The translations under genes and the position numbers were made by a program. Positions 21,717-33,309 of a stretch of DNA of 64,000 nucleotides are shown here, piece after piece. The stretch covers positions 27,316,001 through 27,380,000 of the forward strand of contig JBAIAC010000051.1 in the NCBI GenBank assembly GCA_037349315.1. The letters run 5' to 3'. The stretch comes from Chelydra serpentina (Eukaryota; Chordata; Testudines; Chelydridae). The notes below the pieces were generated by a model. It did no database searches and was not told the DNA's origin. It worked only from the letters and a program-made list of their open reading frames with translations. Numbering within the stretch: the first letter of the stretch is position 1; the number at the start of each line of letters is the position of its first letter.

Positions 21717-22984
21717 TGGGTTACCCCCGGGGTGCCACTTGGAACTGGGGTACCATTCAGCTCACCTGACCCACCAGCCTGGGCTCCCTTTACACTGTAT
21801 TGCTGAGGCAAGCCTGCCAAGCCCTTTCCCAGGCTTCAGACTGCACTTTACCAGCACACATACATACATACACCCAGCTGCAGCTACAAACACAGATGCT
21901 GAGATCAGCTCTGCATGGGAAGGCTCAGCTAAGGAACTGCCCAGTTACTCAAGTGCACCCGCCCCCCTGGAGTGTAAACCCAAAATTATACCATCTTGTG
22001 CTGCACAGAGAACCGTACAGTGTAAGCTCATGAAATTTGCCCTCTCTCTCAATGTGGAGAGGAATATACAGTTTTCTGCCTCAAGTAATGATTTCTACAC
22101 ACTGTTTTAGAGAAAACAAAACAAGTTTATTAACGACAAAAGATAGATTTTAAGTGATTATAAGGGATAGAGAGCAGATCAAAGCAGATTACCTAGCAAA
22201 TAAAACAAACTGCAATCTAAGCTTAATATACTAAAGAAATTGGTTATAAGTAGAAAATTCTAACCCTAAATGTTGTTTTAGGCAGTTTGCAGAGATTCTT
22301 GAGGGCAATCTCACTTGCTTGCAGCTTAATACTCCAGTTATTCCTTTCACAGGCTAGAAAACCCTCTAGCCTGGGTTCAGCCCTTCTCCCCTAGTTCAGT
22401 CTTTTGTTTCTCAGATGTTTTCCAGCCATCTTCTTGGGCAGGGAGTCAGTGAAGAATGAATCATGCAGATGTCACTCCCCTGCCTTAAATAGCTTTAGCA
22501 TATGGTGGGAACCCTTTGTCTCCCAATTTGATTCCCACACTAGTATTATGATGGAGTCTGGTACCAGGTGATTTGGTCACATGTCCCTGTAGGGCCACCA
22601 CAGCCATGACTCAGAGGCTGTTTGCAGCATCCCCAGGAAGGCTCCCAAGTGGGAGATCAGCATCTTCTAAGACCTACTGTTCTCCCTAATGGCCCTTCCC
22701 AACCAGCCATCTAGACTGATTGCATTCTGTCTAGTGATCGTTCCCCAGGTGTAAACAAATTTGTAATAGATGCATAGAGAATATTCCTAACTTCAGATAC
22801 TAAAATGATACATGCATACAAGTAGGATAATCATATTCAGTAAATCATACCCTTTCCAATGATACCTCACATGCCTTATCTTGCACAAAATACATAATTA
22901 TGCCATACTCACATCATAATAATATTACTATGAAAAATATGAGGTGAAATGCCACTGGACTCCTGCCCACATTCCCAGTCAACA
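21717..22984 (-). mobile_element. LTR-like element, minus orientation
   Basis: The right end is GTCAACA (TGTTGAC on the minus strand). The stretch AATGATACATGCATACAAG near 22804 matches the LTR at 27385-28514 (AATGATACATGCATACAAAC), showing that they are related families. AATAAA-like signals occur on the minus strand near 22125 (TTTATTAACG on the plus strand). The left edge is an estimate. No retroviral genes are seen. Confidence 0.55.
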
Positions 22985-24372
22985 TCCATGAAGGGACAGA
23001 TGGCAGGGTACCAAGATGGAGATTTCCATTAATGGGGGAAAGAAGGGGTGAGTTCCAACTCACATGTGCAAATGGATAATTCAGAGATGGTTTTATTTTG
23101 TTGTTAAGTGCCAGGTATCCTAATTAAATAAGTAAGGGTGCTCCTGAGGAGCAGTAGAAAATTGATTCTGCTCCTTCAACAATGTATGCTCTTTCCCCTT
23201 GACTGACGCAAACCTTTGGTTAGTGGTTGTCATGGCAATACCATTTCTGTGCTCAGAAAAACTATTAGCTGATGTTGATTTTGCAGCATCCCTCTAAACA
23301 GAATAATAATAATAACCCATGGTATTGTTTTTCTGTTTACAAAATGTATCCAAAAATGATCGGTACTCTGCACTTTCAGAATGCCTGCGCTGTGCACTGA
23401 CTTTAATGTATACACACTGAAAGACATTTTCGCCAACAAAATCATTTTCTTTCCAGACATGTAGCCTGATATTACTATACTCAGGTAAGTATTGGTCTGG
23501 GAGAGTGTCTGTTTCCCCCTAATGTCTATCATTAGATTAATCTGTCATTCGGCCTGGAATAAAACCAGCCACACATACACAGCTGGGAGAGCTTGAAATG
23601 CACCATGGGTGGTGGTCTATCTCCCAAGCTAAGCTAAGGTCAGGTCTGGTAAATGGGAGACTCCTAAGGAAGGCTCAGTATGCTACAGGAAGAGATGTTG
23701 ATCATTCTGGAGGGCAGTTTGTTCATAGAATTGATGTTGAATCTGGGATCTAGTGAGGTTCTGGAGGGGTTGGGTTTTAGATACATCAGTACACACCAGA
23801 TAAATCAGGCAGTAAATAAGGCTGAGATGCGAAAAGGGTCAGTGCAAGGAGTCTTTGCTTATATAAGGGTGAGGAGATGTTGGTGGGTCAGCAAACACCC
23901 AACAGAGGCCCAATAAAAGAGCCAGGGCTGCGTTAATGCCTTTGATGTTACAAACAATGCCCCAGAGCAGCAAAACTTCTGAGTTATTCACTAGAATCTC
24001 ATAAAGGCCCCTCTTATCCCTCTTCAGTGCAGAGTGGCTGCAGGGCACTAGTGAATCAGTCCCAAAGATACCTCGACACCTTAAGAGCCTAATTTGGACA
24101 TTCAAGTGTTGTTCATTGATTCCTGTTGGTCCTTTTTCAAGTGCTGGGCTCGTGTGGGTGGGTGCGCGTGTGCTCCATGCATTTGGAACGGGAAGATTTT
24201 TCAATAGCAGTGCCCATCGGTCTGTGCCAGTGCTCTTCCCCTCCTTGTGTTCTGAACTGAGGGGATAAGGGGTGGCATGGACCAACCACCTCTCCAGTTC
24301 CTTTCTACCGCTCACGGTCTGGGACAGAACCCTTCTGTGTCTGTAGCCTTTCCAGAACCCTTCTGTGTCTGT
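22985..24372. other. No gene seen; one long minus-strand ORF judged spurious
   Basis: A 192-codon open frame on the minus strand (23839-24417) overlaps a direct repeat of CCAGAACCCTTCTGTGTCTG at about 24294-24375 and an LTR fragment. It has low-complexity, family-less content. An AT-rich tract with AATAATAATAAT occurs at about 23302. Confidence 0.45.
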
Positions 24373-24500
24373 AGTCTCCCTGCCCAAGAAGATGGCTGGA
24401 AAACACCTGAGAAACAAAAGACTGAACTAGGGGAGAAGGGCTGAACCCAGGGTAGAGGGTTTTCTAGCCTGTGAAAGGAATAACTGGAGTTTTAAGCTTT
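24373..24500 (+). mobile_element. LTR fragment, inverted relative to 21717-22984
   Basis: About 125 bp (CTGCCCAAGAAGATGGCTGG through GAAAGGAATAACTGGAG) is the reverse complement of 22330-22460 inside the LTR at 21717-22984, nearly base for base. It is a truncated copy of the same family in the other orientation. Confidence 0.75.
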
Positions 24501-24989
24501 CCAGGGTTCCCGCTCAATCTTCAGCTCTGTAAATAATTTGTAAATAGTTATTTTTAGAGAGCTGATTTGGGGTGTCGTCCCCCAGACCCCCCACTATTTG
24601 TGGCACCTAGCATGCCCAAAGTTCCAGGCTTAGAGACCTGTCTGGCCTGCCCCTGGGTCTTCCCAGTGACTGACCCTTACAAGAGCTGCCTTTGATCCCT
24701 CAGGGAAGCACACATCCCTTTGTGGTGTGACATCTGCCACTCCTTTCCCCCCGCTTACCAGATAGTCTCAGGTGTTCAGACTCTGTCGACACTTCATGGA
24801 GCTCTCCAAGAGGCCCCATTTGGGCCCTGGGCCCTCCCACTCCCCACCTACTCAATCTGAGCCTCCAGGTAATGCCCCTTCAGCGCCCTTTCAGCCCTCT
24901 CCCAGACCACTCTCCCCATCTCTCTTCCAGGACCTTCTCATGAGAGGATTCTCATAAAAGCGTTGGACTCTCTACTCCAGCTTGGGGCA

Positions 24990-26180
24990 ATACAGCTTGT
25001 AACCCCTCTGTATTTGGGCTTTTACTCCAAATATTTCCTCATCCCCAAGAAAAAGGTGGGGTAGAGATCTATCCCGGACCTTACACAACTAAACGTCTTT
25101 TTACGTCGTTCAAGATTCAGGTTGACCACCCTGGTCTCAGTAATCCCCTCCCTGAATGAAGATGACAGGTTCACACACCTAAATTTGAAGGCTGCTTATT
25201 TCCATATAGTCATTCACCTAGCACACCCGAGATTTCTATACTTCACGGTGGGCCCAGAGCACTTTCAATAGAGCGTGTTCCCCTTTGGCTCTCTACTGCC
25301 TATCACAAAGATACTGTCCGTGGTAGCAATGTATCTCCACAGAGAGGGGAGCCCCATAGTTCCCTGACTAGACCTTTGGCTGCTCATAGGACAGTCGTAT
25401 CAGGAAGTACATGCAGCAGTCACCTCCTCACTTGACCTCTTTCATGCTTTGGGATTTAGGTAAATTCAGAAGAATCCACTTTAATCCCAACAGAAGTTAT
25501 AGAATTTATTGGCATGAATCTGAGCTTGATCAAGGCAAGAGCCTACTTACCTCAGGACAGAATCCTTGCTGTGACGGACCTTTTCACCCAGCTTCAACTC
25601 AGCCCTCAGATGACAGTCCAGTACTGCTTGGTTCTACTTGGTCATAGGGCCATGTTCACCTATGTAACCCCCTTCACATCTTTGGTACCTCCAAGCCTGG
25701 TTGTAGACTGTCTGTGCCCCTAGCAGGGACTCCCTGGAAAAATGAGTCCCTCTTCCCCAGAAAGTCCGGACATAGCTCCCCTGGTGGGAGACCAGAGAGA
25801 AAGTCTGTATGAGGGTTCCCTTTGTTCCCACCCCACCTACAAAGACACTCATTACTGATGTCTCCTTGTTGGGAGAGGGAGCGCACCCAGGCAGCTCAGG
25901 GTTCCTGGTCCCCACAGGAGTCCAAGCTGCATATCAATCTTCTTGAGCTTCAGATGCATGCAAGATGTTCTTACCCCTTATTTTGTCCATGTATGTCCAG
26001 GTCAGATTACTGTCTATTACATAAACAAATGGGAGAGCAAAATCCACGCCACTCTTCAGGGAAGCAATCCAGCTCTGGAACCAGTGCACCCAGCATCAGA
26101 TTACCCGCTTGTCAGTATATATTCCAGGAGAAAAGAACTCCCTAGAGGACAGCCTCAGCAGACATTTCCACAGAGATCAT
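24990..26180 (+). pseudogene. DIRS-like reverse transcriptase/RNase H relic
   Basis: Across several frames the order is RT fingers (LNVFLRRSRFRL), palm (LNLKAAYFHIVIHLAHPRF), the PFGS turn and a degraded catalytic segment (PIVP, stop, LDLWLL where YLDDWLL is expected). RNase H-type pieces follow (FIGMNLSLIKARAYLPQDRI; HINLLELQMHARCSY; YINKWE) and the end IPGEKNSLEDSLSRHF. The catalytic YxDD is not preserved. It is a relic only. Confidence 0.7.
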
Positions 26181-26728
26181 GATGGGAGCTCCATTCTTCA
26201 GTACTGCAGTACATCTTTCATCAATGGGGCTTCCCATCCTGGGACCTCTCCACAACCCAGGGAAACAAGAAGTGGCTTATTACTCATAGACTCATAGACT
26301 CATAGACTTTAAGGTCAGAAGGGACTATTATGATCATCTAGTCTGACCTCCTGCACAATGCAGGCCACAGAATCTCACCCACCCACTCCTGCAATAATCC
26401 TCTCACCTATGTCTCAGCTACTGAAGTCCTCAAATCATGGTTTAAAGACTTCAAGATGCAGAGAATTCTCCAGTAAGTGACCTGTGCCCCATGCTGCAGA
26501 GGAAGGCGAAAAACCTCCAGGGCCTCTGCCGATCTACCCTGGAGAACAATTCCTTCTCGACCCCAAATATGGTGATCAGCTGAACCCTGAGCATGTGGGC
26601 AAGACTCACCAGCCAGACACCCAGGAAAAAGTTCTCTGTAGTAACTTCTAACATCCCATCATTGACCATTGGTCCTATTTACCACTGATGGCAATTAATT
26701 GACCTTTGACTAAGATCATGTTATCCCA

Positions 26729-27343
26729 TCAGACCATCCCCTCCAGAAACTTATCTAGTTTAATCTTGAAGCTAGATAGGTCTTTTGCCCCCACTGCTTC
26801 CCTTGGAAGTCTGTTCCAGAACTTCACTCCTCTGATGGCTAGAAACCTTCGTCTAATTTCAAGTCTAAACTTCCTGATGGCCAGTTTATATCCATTTGTT
26901 CTTGTGTCCACATTGGTACTGAGCTGAAATAATTCCTCTCCCTCCCTGGTATTTATCCCTCTGATATATTTAAAGAGAGTAATCATATCTCCCCTCAGCC
27001 TTCTTTTGGTTAAGGTAAACAAACCAAGCTCCTTGAGTCGCTTTTCATACGACAGGTTTTCCATTCCTCGGATCATCCTAGTGGCCCTTCTTTGTACCTG
27101 TTCCAGTTTGAATTCATCCTTCTTAAACATGGGAGACCAGAACTGCACACAGTATTCCAAATGAGGTCTCACCAATGCCTTGTATAACAGTGCTAACACC
27201 TCCTTATCTCTACTAGAAATACCTCGCCTAATGCATCCCAAGACCGCATTAGCTTTGTTCACGGCCATATCACATTGGTGACTCATAGTCATCCTGTGAT
27301 CAACCAGGACTCCGAGGTCCTTCTTCTCTTCCATTACTTCCAA
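26729..27343 (-). pseudogene. CR1 ORF2 C-terminal segment
   Basis: This is a 204-codon open segment of the nested CR1: [80 protein letters not shown] and NTREGEELFQLSTNVDTRTN. It is the thumb/connector and C-terminal part of the CR1 reverse transcriptase protein. Upstream continuity was broken by the LTR at 27385-28514. Confidence 0.9.
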
Positions 27344-27384
27344 CTGATGTGTCCCCAGCTTATAACTAAAATTCTTGTTATTAT

Positions 27385-28514
27385 TGGGGCCACAGAGACC
27401 TGCTTGGTGCTGCCACCTGGTGTGCCAAGGCTACCTCTGCCCCTGCTTCCAGGCCTTTTCCAGCTTGGGACTCCCGAATCCTGTCTGTTTTGAGCCAGAT
27501 TCCACTGATCTGCTGCAAACACAGACCCAGGTCCGAACCAAGTCCACTCACCACTGTAAGGCCCCTGGAAGCGCTCTTGCCTTTGACACCCAGCTGCTCA
27601 ACTCCAAAGAGGTTCAAACCCTTAATGAATCTGTTTTACCCTGTATAAAGCTTATACAGGGTAAACTCATAAATAGTTCGCCTTCTATTTCAAAGATAGA
27701 AAGATATGCACAGCTATTTGCCTTCCCAGGTAATAACTCATACTCCAGGAAACTTAATGAGTAAAAAGTGATTTTAATAAGTACAGCAAGTAGGATTTAA
27801 GTGATGTCAAGTAATGACAGCCAGAAAAAAGCGAATTACTAAGTAAAATAAAATAAAACACGCACGTCTATGTCTATTCAAAGTTAACACAGATAAAAGC
27901 CTCACCAGATTCGGATATTTTCCTTTTTACAGGCTGTAGAACTAGCCTGGGTCCAGCAGTCGCTCACACCCCCTAGTGTCTTTGTCCTTTGTTCAGTTCC
28001 CCTCAGGAATGTCCTTGGGGGGGTGGAGAGCCTCTCCCTTTAGCCAGCTGAAGACAAAATGGAAGGGTCTCCCCCGGGCTTTTATAGTCTTTTCCCCCTC
28101 CCTGTGTAACATCCTGTTACCATGGAGTTTTGGGATCACCTGGGCAAGTCACCTGTCCATGCACCCTTCGGCAACCAGCCTAACCAGTTGCGTTCCAGAC
28201 CCGGCCCCAATGTGGATTGGGGTCTGCAACGTCTTTTGTCTGTTAAGTGCTCGTACTTAACAGGCACATCCTTTGCTCCAAAGATGATCCCATGCACTTA
28301 TAAAGGCTATGTACAAAACCAGCAAATATAAAACCAATCTTCATAACTCCAACTACAACAATGATACATGCATACAAACAGGAGGAATACATTCAGTAGG
28401 TCATAACTTTCACAGAGATATGTTACATGGCACATGTAGCATAAAACATATTCTAGTTACATATATACATTTATAAGCATCTCCCCATAAAGTTTTATGG
28501 GGAACACCGTCACA
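27385..28514 (-). mobile_element. Solo LTR (endogenous-retrovirus type) inside the CR1
   Basis: On the minus strand it begins TGTGACGGTGTTCCCC and ends near GTGGCCCCA. Excising it rejoins the CR1 protein at KVMHLGI / NKNFSYKLG, so it is a true insertion. AATAAAA-like signals lie on its minus strand near 27773. No clear 5-bp flanking duplication was resolved because of the local TTATTATT repeat. There are no internal viral genes. Confidence 0.82.
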
Positions 28515-28517
28515 AAT

Positions 28518-29175
28518 CCCTAAATGCATAACCTTACACTTCTCACTATTAAATTTCATCCTATTACTATTACTCCAGTTTACAAGGTCATCCAGATCTT
28601 CCTGTATGATATCCCGATCCTTTTCTGAATTGGCAATACCTCCCAACTTTGTGTCATCCGCAAACTTTATTAGCACACTCCCACTTTTGCTGCCGAGGTC
28701 AGTAATAAATAGATTAAATGAAATTGGTCCCCAAACTGAACCTTGAGGAACTCCACTAGTAACCTCCCTCCAACCTGACAGTTCACCCTTCAGCATGACC
28801 CCCTGTAGTCTCCCCTTTAACCAGTTCCTTATCCACCTCTCAATTTTCATATTGATCCCCATCTTTTCCAATTTAACCAATAATTCCTCATGTGCTACTG
28901 TATCAAGTGCCTTACTGAAATCGAGGTAGATTAGATCCACTGCGTTTCCTTTATCTAAAAAATCTGTTACTTTCTCAAAGAAGGAGATCAGGTTGGTTTG
29001 GCACGATCTACCTTTTGTAAAACCATGTTGTAATTTGTCCCAATTGCCATTGACCTCAATGTCCTTAACTACTTTCTCCTTCAAAAAATTTTCCAGGACC
29101 TTGCATACTACAGATGTCAAACTAACAGGCCTGTAGTTACCCGGGTCACTTTTTTTCCCTTTCTTAAAAATAGGA
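28518..29175 (-). pseudogene. CR1 ORF2 reverse transcriptase segment
   Basis: The RT palm and fingers are largely intact: [60 protein letters not shown], and [20 protein letters not shown] with the catalytic FADD. The open frame runs past the true CR1 sequence into the LTR (tail after KVMHLGI is LTR-derived). The missing N-terminal endonuclease makes it non-autonomous. Confidence 0.9.
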
Positions 29176-29299
29176 AGTTGGAACTATATTTACTTTTGAG
29201 CCACCCAGGGCCTCAACTCCAAGGAACACCTTCCTAGTGCAATCGTCGGACCCACTGATGTACATCTTCCCTCCCATTCCTCTGCTACCTCGTATCCTC

Positions 29300-30430
29300 A
29301 GGAAAATCAAGCTGCACAGGGTCACAGTGATCCTGATAGCTTCTTACTGGCCACAACAAATTTGATTCACCACTATCCCATCCATTCACCCACAACCATT
29401 CGCAGACATACTGTCTCAGAACAGGGGCAGGATCAACCACCCCAACCTAGCATCTCTACATGTGGTGTGGATTTTTTGGGTGGACAATGAGCTGAGAGAG
29501 ATCATGCTCAGAGGATGTCCAAGCCATCCTGAACAATAGCAGGAGACCCTCTACAAGGAAGTGGAATCCAGTCTCTATGTGGGGTCAGCAGTGCCAGTTA
29601 CTTCCCAAAGAGCCTGCAACCCCTCTTCTCCTGGACCATCTTTTCTCTTTGAATACATTGCATTCATCCATCAGTCCCCTATGGGTACATTTGCCAGCTA
29701 TCAATGCCTTTCATCCCCCCATGGAGAACTGCTCAGTTTTCACCCATCCCACCACTGTGATGTTCTTAAAGGGCATTATCAAGACATTCCCTCTGGTATC
29801 TAAACCTGCTCCTACCTGGTATGTGAACCTTGCCCTTTGTACACTTAAGAACCCACCATTCGAGCCCTTGATTTCCTGCTCCCTCTTGCACCTATCTTTG
29901 AAGGTGGCCTTCCTGACAGAAATCACCTCCGCTAGGAGAGTGGGTGAACTCAGGACCCTTATGGAGGAGTCATATGGTTTTTCAGAGAGATGCCCAAAGC
30001 CTCACCATAACAGAGAGAACAGAAAGCTCCACTCATTGGATGTACAAAGGGCTCTAGCCCATTCAACTTGTACAGGACAAGACTCTTTTGGAAGTCTCCA
30101 AGGTTAGTCATCTCCATCTCTGAAAGGATGAATAAGGAAGCCATCTCTTCCCAAAGACTCTTTCACTGGATTTTCAGCTGCATCCTCCTTTGTTACAGAC
30201 GTACGGAAGCCCCTCCTCCTCAGACTGTCAGGGCTCATTCAAGCAGAGCTCAAGCAGCCTCAGTGACTTCTCTACAAGGAATTCCCCTCTCTGAGATTTG
30301 TAGGGAAGCATCTTGGAGTTCCATTCACACTCCCATTAGGCATTATGCCAGTGCCTTAATTCTGGCTTCTGTTGAGTTTGCAGCCTTCAGTTCAGAGATC
30401 CTGCTCAAATCACCTCTTGATTTGCAGTAG
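29300..30430 (+). pseudogene. DIRS-like tyrosine recombinase relic
   Basis: After the CR1 insertion the frame resumes with LRKIKLHRVTVILIASYWPQ (the RNase H to recombinase linker found in DIRS). Then comes VNLALCTLKNPPFEPLISCS, LSLKVAFLTEITSARRVGEL and, near 30300, IPLSEICREASWSS with a downstream FAAFSSEILL-like tail. Vertebrate DIRS recombinases end with H-x-x-R and a Tyr. Here the frame is interrupted and the catalytic tetrad is not all traceable. Best open segment: 29577-30107. Confidence 0.65.
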
Positions 30431-30649
30431 AGCGGGAACTGGAGATGTGGTTGGTCCTCCCCACTCCTTATACCTTGGAGTCAGAGCCTGAGGAGGAGGC
30501 GGGGGAGGGGGGGTTGCAGGCCAGCAGGCACAGCTATTGAGAAATCTTCCAGCCTGGACACATGTAGTGACTGCACACCCTCAGTGAATGCCCATAGGGA
30601 CCACACAGTTCAAAGAACTCCACTTACACAGTAAGTAATCTTCTTTGCC

Positions 30650-31400
30650 AATGATGCTGTCCAAAAGGGGAAGCTACTCAGATCCAGACCAGATTGTGCG
30701 GGGAGGCCTGAGCCCCAGACCAGAAGAAGAAGAGAAGCAGACAGCCCCGGTTCTCCAGGCAGCTGCCACTTACCTCATGCCAATGCCCAGCACCTGGAAA
30801 CACTACAAGTAGCACAGAACACACTCTCTCGCCTCATTAAGCACAGAATCCAGCTAGAACAAACATCTAAATGTTTCCCTTGAACTTCCAGCTCAGACTT
30901 CTTTGGTGAGCAGCCTGCAAAGCTGTAATTCAAACCCCAGCAGTTTGCAAGAGAAAAGATAACTCACCAACCTGAGCCCTTCTAGCGCAAGAGGCAAATG
31001 CTGGAATAACTGACCAGTAAGGTTAGTAGGGCACTGCACGACCTTTGACTAGCACAGTCAGTCTGTTAACCCTCTAGCTGACAATGCCTCTGTTTGAATG
31101 AATCTGTGCCGTCACCCATAGCCAGCAGCCCAGTAGAGTTTTCAATATGAAGTGTGAGCCCCCTTTGTGCACTGTGGTGTGATGTGATCTGACCTTCAGA
31201 TTTATTGCTGTTCAGTGGGCAGGAATAAAAATACAGTCTCATGTGCTGTGTGGGTGGAGTCCTCTCCTTGGGCTTAGTACCACAAACTCTAATCAATGTG
31301 GACTTTCCTCTAGACAAGCTGCTCTGGATCCTACTTTTCAAAAGGTTAGCAAAGGCTTTGTTTAGCTTGATTCTTCAAGAGACCTCCAGCCCTTAAAATC
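30650..31400. other. No gene seen
   Basis: Intergenic sequence without recognisable ORFs or repeat ends. It follows the 3' end of the DIRS element. Confidence 0.45.
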
Positions 31401-31404
31401 CACA

Positions 31405-31570
31405 TGTCAGTGTTATTGTGCCCATTTTACAGATGAAGGAGCTTAAACAGAGAGGTTATGAATTCCTCAAAGTCACACAGGAAATTGGTAGAAGAGATGA
31501 TAATAGAATGCAGCTCTCCTGATACCGGGCCTGTCCTTTAGTCATAAGACCATCCTAGCTCTTTCTAGGT
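31405..31570 (-). mobile_element. MIR-like SINE
   Basis: GTGCCCATTTTACAGATGAA, then CTCAAAGTCACACAGGAAAT, then GAATGCAGCTCTCCTGATAC follow the inverted MIR order (3' tail, core, 5' tRNA-related part). Reading from 31418 to 31540 shows moderate similarity. Confidence 0.7.
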
Positions 31571-32522
31571 AACATGTAACGGTGACAGATCCCTTAGCAA
31601 CACCCCTGGATATAACAGTCACTAGCTAACACCCTGCGTGCCATACATAATTAAATAATGAAAGCAGTCCTGTGAAGTTTTAAGTGTCTGCAGTGGTTGT
31701 GAAGATTTTACCATGTTCCTTGGGAGAATACTCTTTACTTGAATAAATCTAATTGTTAAGGTTTTTCCTTAATACTCCTCTTAAATATTCATTAACTCCA
31801 TTTCAGCAATTAATTTTCTCCATACTCAAAATGCAAACATATTTTCAGTCAGAAGAACTGTTATTTTTTACCACAAGGAAAATAGAATAAAAGTAAGGTC
31901 TCCAGGAAAGAGCACAGTGGGTATCTCCCTTCAGTCTGCATCAACTCTGAGTGCATGATGGCTGCTGAACTTTGAACAAGTCTCTTAGAAATGGACACAG
32001 AAAACAAAAGACAATGGTGCTTTATAGCAACAACCACCACGGTCCCATTTCCCTGAGCGGCACCCCTTTCTACCATTACCAGAGACAACAAAGCTCTGTG
32101 AACAGCCCAATTCCTGATGTAACTACATTAAATTCTGTGAAGTTATCCCAAGGGTAAATTTGGCCCAATGGCTCCAAATTGCTCCGTGTAGAATGTTACC
32201 TACAGCCATCAGCGTGAGTGGTTTTTCATACTTCTGCATGTCAGGCTTTAAGGCCTACAAAGAGGAACCCAAAGACAAGATGGCACTTGAGAAGCGAATA
32301 CACTGGACATGGCCCTTGAGAGGGTGTCAGTCCTGCCAGCCTGTCAAGCCTCCATGACTGATGGCAGCAGCAGCAATCTTATTTCATGATGAATAGGATC
32401 CTCCATTTTGTTACAAATAAATGTCAAATTTCCCCCCTCCCTCCCTTCCCCCCATGACTGGAGTGGTGTAAATGGGCCACTTCACCTTGAATGGTCCCTT
32501 GAAATATGTGTTAACTATTTAT

Positions 32523-32896
32523 CAGAGGGGTAGCCATGTTAGTCTGTATCCACAAAAACAACAAGGAGTCCGGTGGCACCTTAAAGGTTAACAGATTTAT
32601 TTGGGGATAAGCTTTTGTGGGTAAAAACCCACTTCTTCAGATGCAGGGAGTGAAAATTACAGAAGCAGGCATAAATATACTGACCCATGGTATTGACACC
32701 TCCACCCTGATTGTATTGGCCCTGTCAACACTGGTTCTCCACTTGTATGGTAACTCCCTTCTCTTCGTGTGTCAGTATATTTATGCCTGCATCTGTAATT
32801 TTCACCCCATGCATCTGAAGAAGTGGGTTTTTTACCCATGAAAGCTTATGCCCAAATAAATCTGTAAGTCTTTAAGGTGCCACCGGACTCCTTGTT
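32523..32896. mobile_element. Inverted-repeat retroelement fragment with 13-bp target duplication
   Basis: Two arms of about 128 bp (32557-32684 and 32771-32896) are imperfect reverse complements, separated by an 86-bp spacer. The left side has 34 extra bases (CAGAGGGGTAGCCATG...). Both flanks are GTTAACTATTTAT (32510-32522 and 32897-32909), identical over 13 bases, so the whole structure inserted as one unit. Each arm holds AAGTGGGTTTTTACCCA-type hairpins. A long variable duplication suggests target-primed retrotransposition (LINE- or Penelope-like). The family is not certain. Confidence 0.7.
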
Positions 32897-32949
32897 GTTA
32901 ACTATTTATGTTAAACAAACTGTTCCACCTGGTATTTAACTGTGACACT

Positions 32950-33065
32950 CTGAGTATTCTTCCCAGACCTGAAGAAGAGCTCGGAGTGGCTTGAAAGCTT
33001 GTCTCTCTCAGAAATAGAAGTTGGCCCAATAAAAGATATTACCTCACCCACCTTGTCTTTCAAAT
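32950..33065 (+). repeat. Interspersed repeat related in layout to the inverted arms
   Basis: The sequence CCAGACCTGAAGAAGAGCTC then TTGAAAGCTTGTCTCTCTC and GTTGGCCCAATAAAAGATAT resembles the layout of the arms at 32523-32896 (CTGAAGAAG, hairpin, GAAAGCTT, AATAAA). It may be a related repeat tail. Class unknown. Confidence 0.45.
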
Positions 33066-33309
33066 TTCCAGGAAGTCCTGCAATATGGATTTGCAGAAAA
33101 AAAAAAGTTACTGTTGAATCAATACAAGAAGTAATTTAGAAACAGATGGTGTATTTTTTTGTGATCAGAAGGATGTCTGCACAAGGAAACATATGATTAC
33201 TGTAATTTGGCTTCCCATTACAGTCCTACTGCCATTACTCTTTAGGCTTTATTTCAATAAAAGATGGACCCATTCCCAATTCAGAGCAGATTTCCGATTC
33301 ATCTTTGAG

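Larger units (their letters stand above)
26282..29178 (-). mobile_element. CR1 LINE inserted in the DIRS element, itself split by an LTR
   Basis: The 3' end lies at the left (three copies of ACTCATAG at 26282-26305). On the minus strand the RT reads [69 protein letters not shown] and MKFNSEKCKVMHLG. After skipping the LTR it continues KNFSYKLGTHQLEVMEEKKD and so on to the C-terminus (RLPREAVGAKDLSSFKIKLD). The 5' end is truncated just after PIFKKGKK. The catalytic FADD is retained. Confidence 0.92.
24500..30640 (+). mobile_element. Degenerate DIRS-like retrotransposon (contains nested insertions)
   Basis: The left half (to 26281) has RT/RNase H remnants: LNVFLRRSRFRLTTLVSVIP, HLNLKAAYFHIVIHLAHPRF and VYIPGEKNSLEDSLSRHF. 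The right half (from about 29178) has FLCYLVSSGK-like debris in broken frames, RVTVILIASYWPQQ, then LIS..LLHLSLKVAFLTEITS and ARRVGELRTL, a tyrosine-recombinase N-terminal block typical of DIRS elements. Many stops occur. A CR1 (26282-29178) splits the two halves. No split or inverted DIRS terminal repeats were confirmed. Confidence 0.75.

Noticed and set aside
23839..24417. 192-codon minus-strand ORF
   Set aside because: It spans a short direct repeat and an LTR fragment, with no recognisable domain. Chance opening is the simpler explanation.
27385..28514. Complete endogenous retrovirus
   Set aside because: Only an LTR-like unit is present. No second LTR and no gag, pol or env sequence lies beside it.
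32815..32848. Active hammerhead ribozyme
   Set aside because: The cleavage triplet is not NUH and there is an extra base before stem II. At most a vestigial or coincidental fold.
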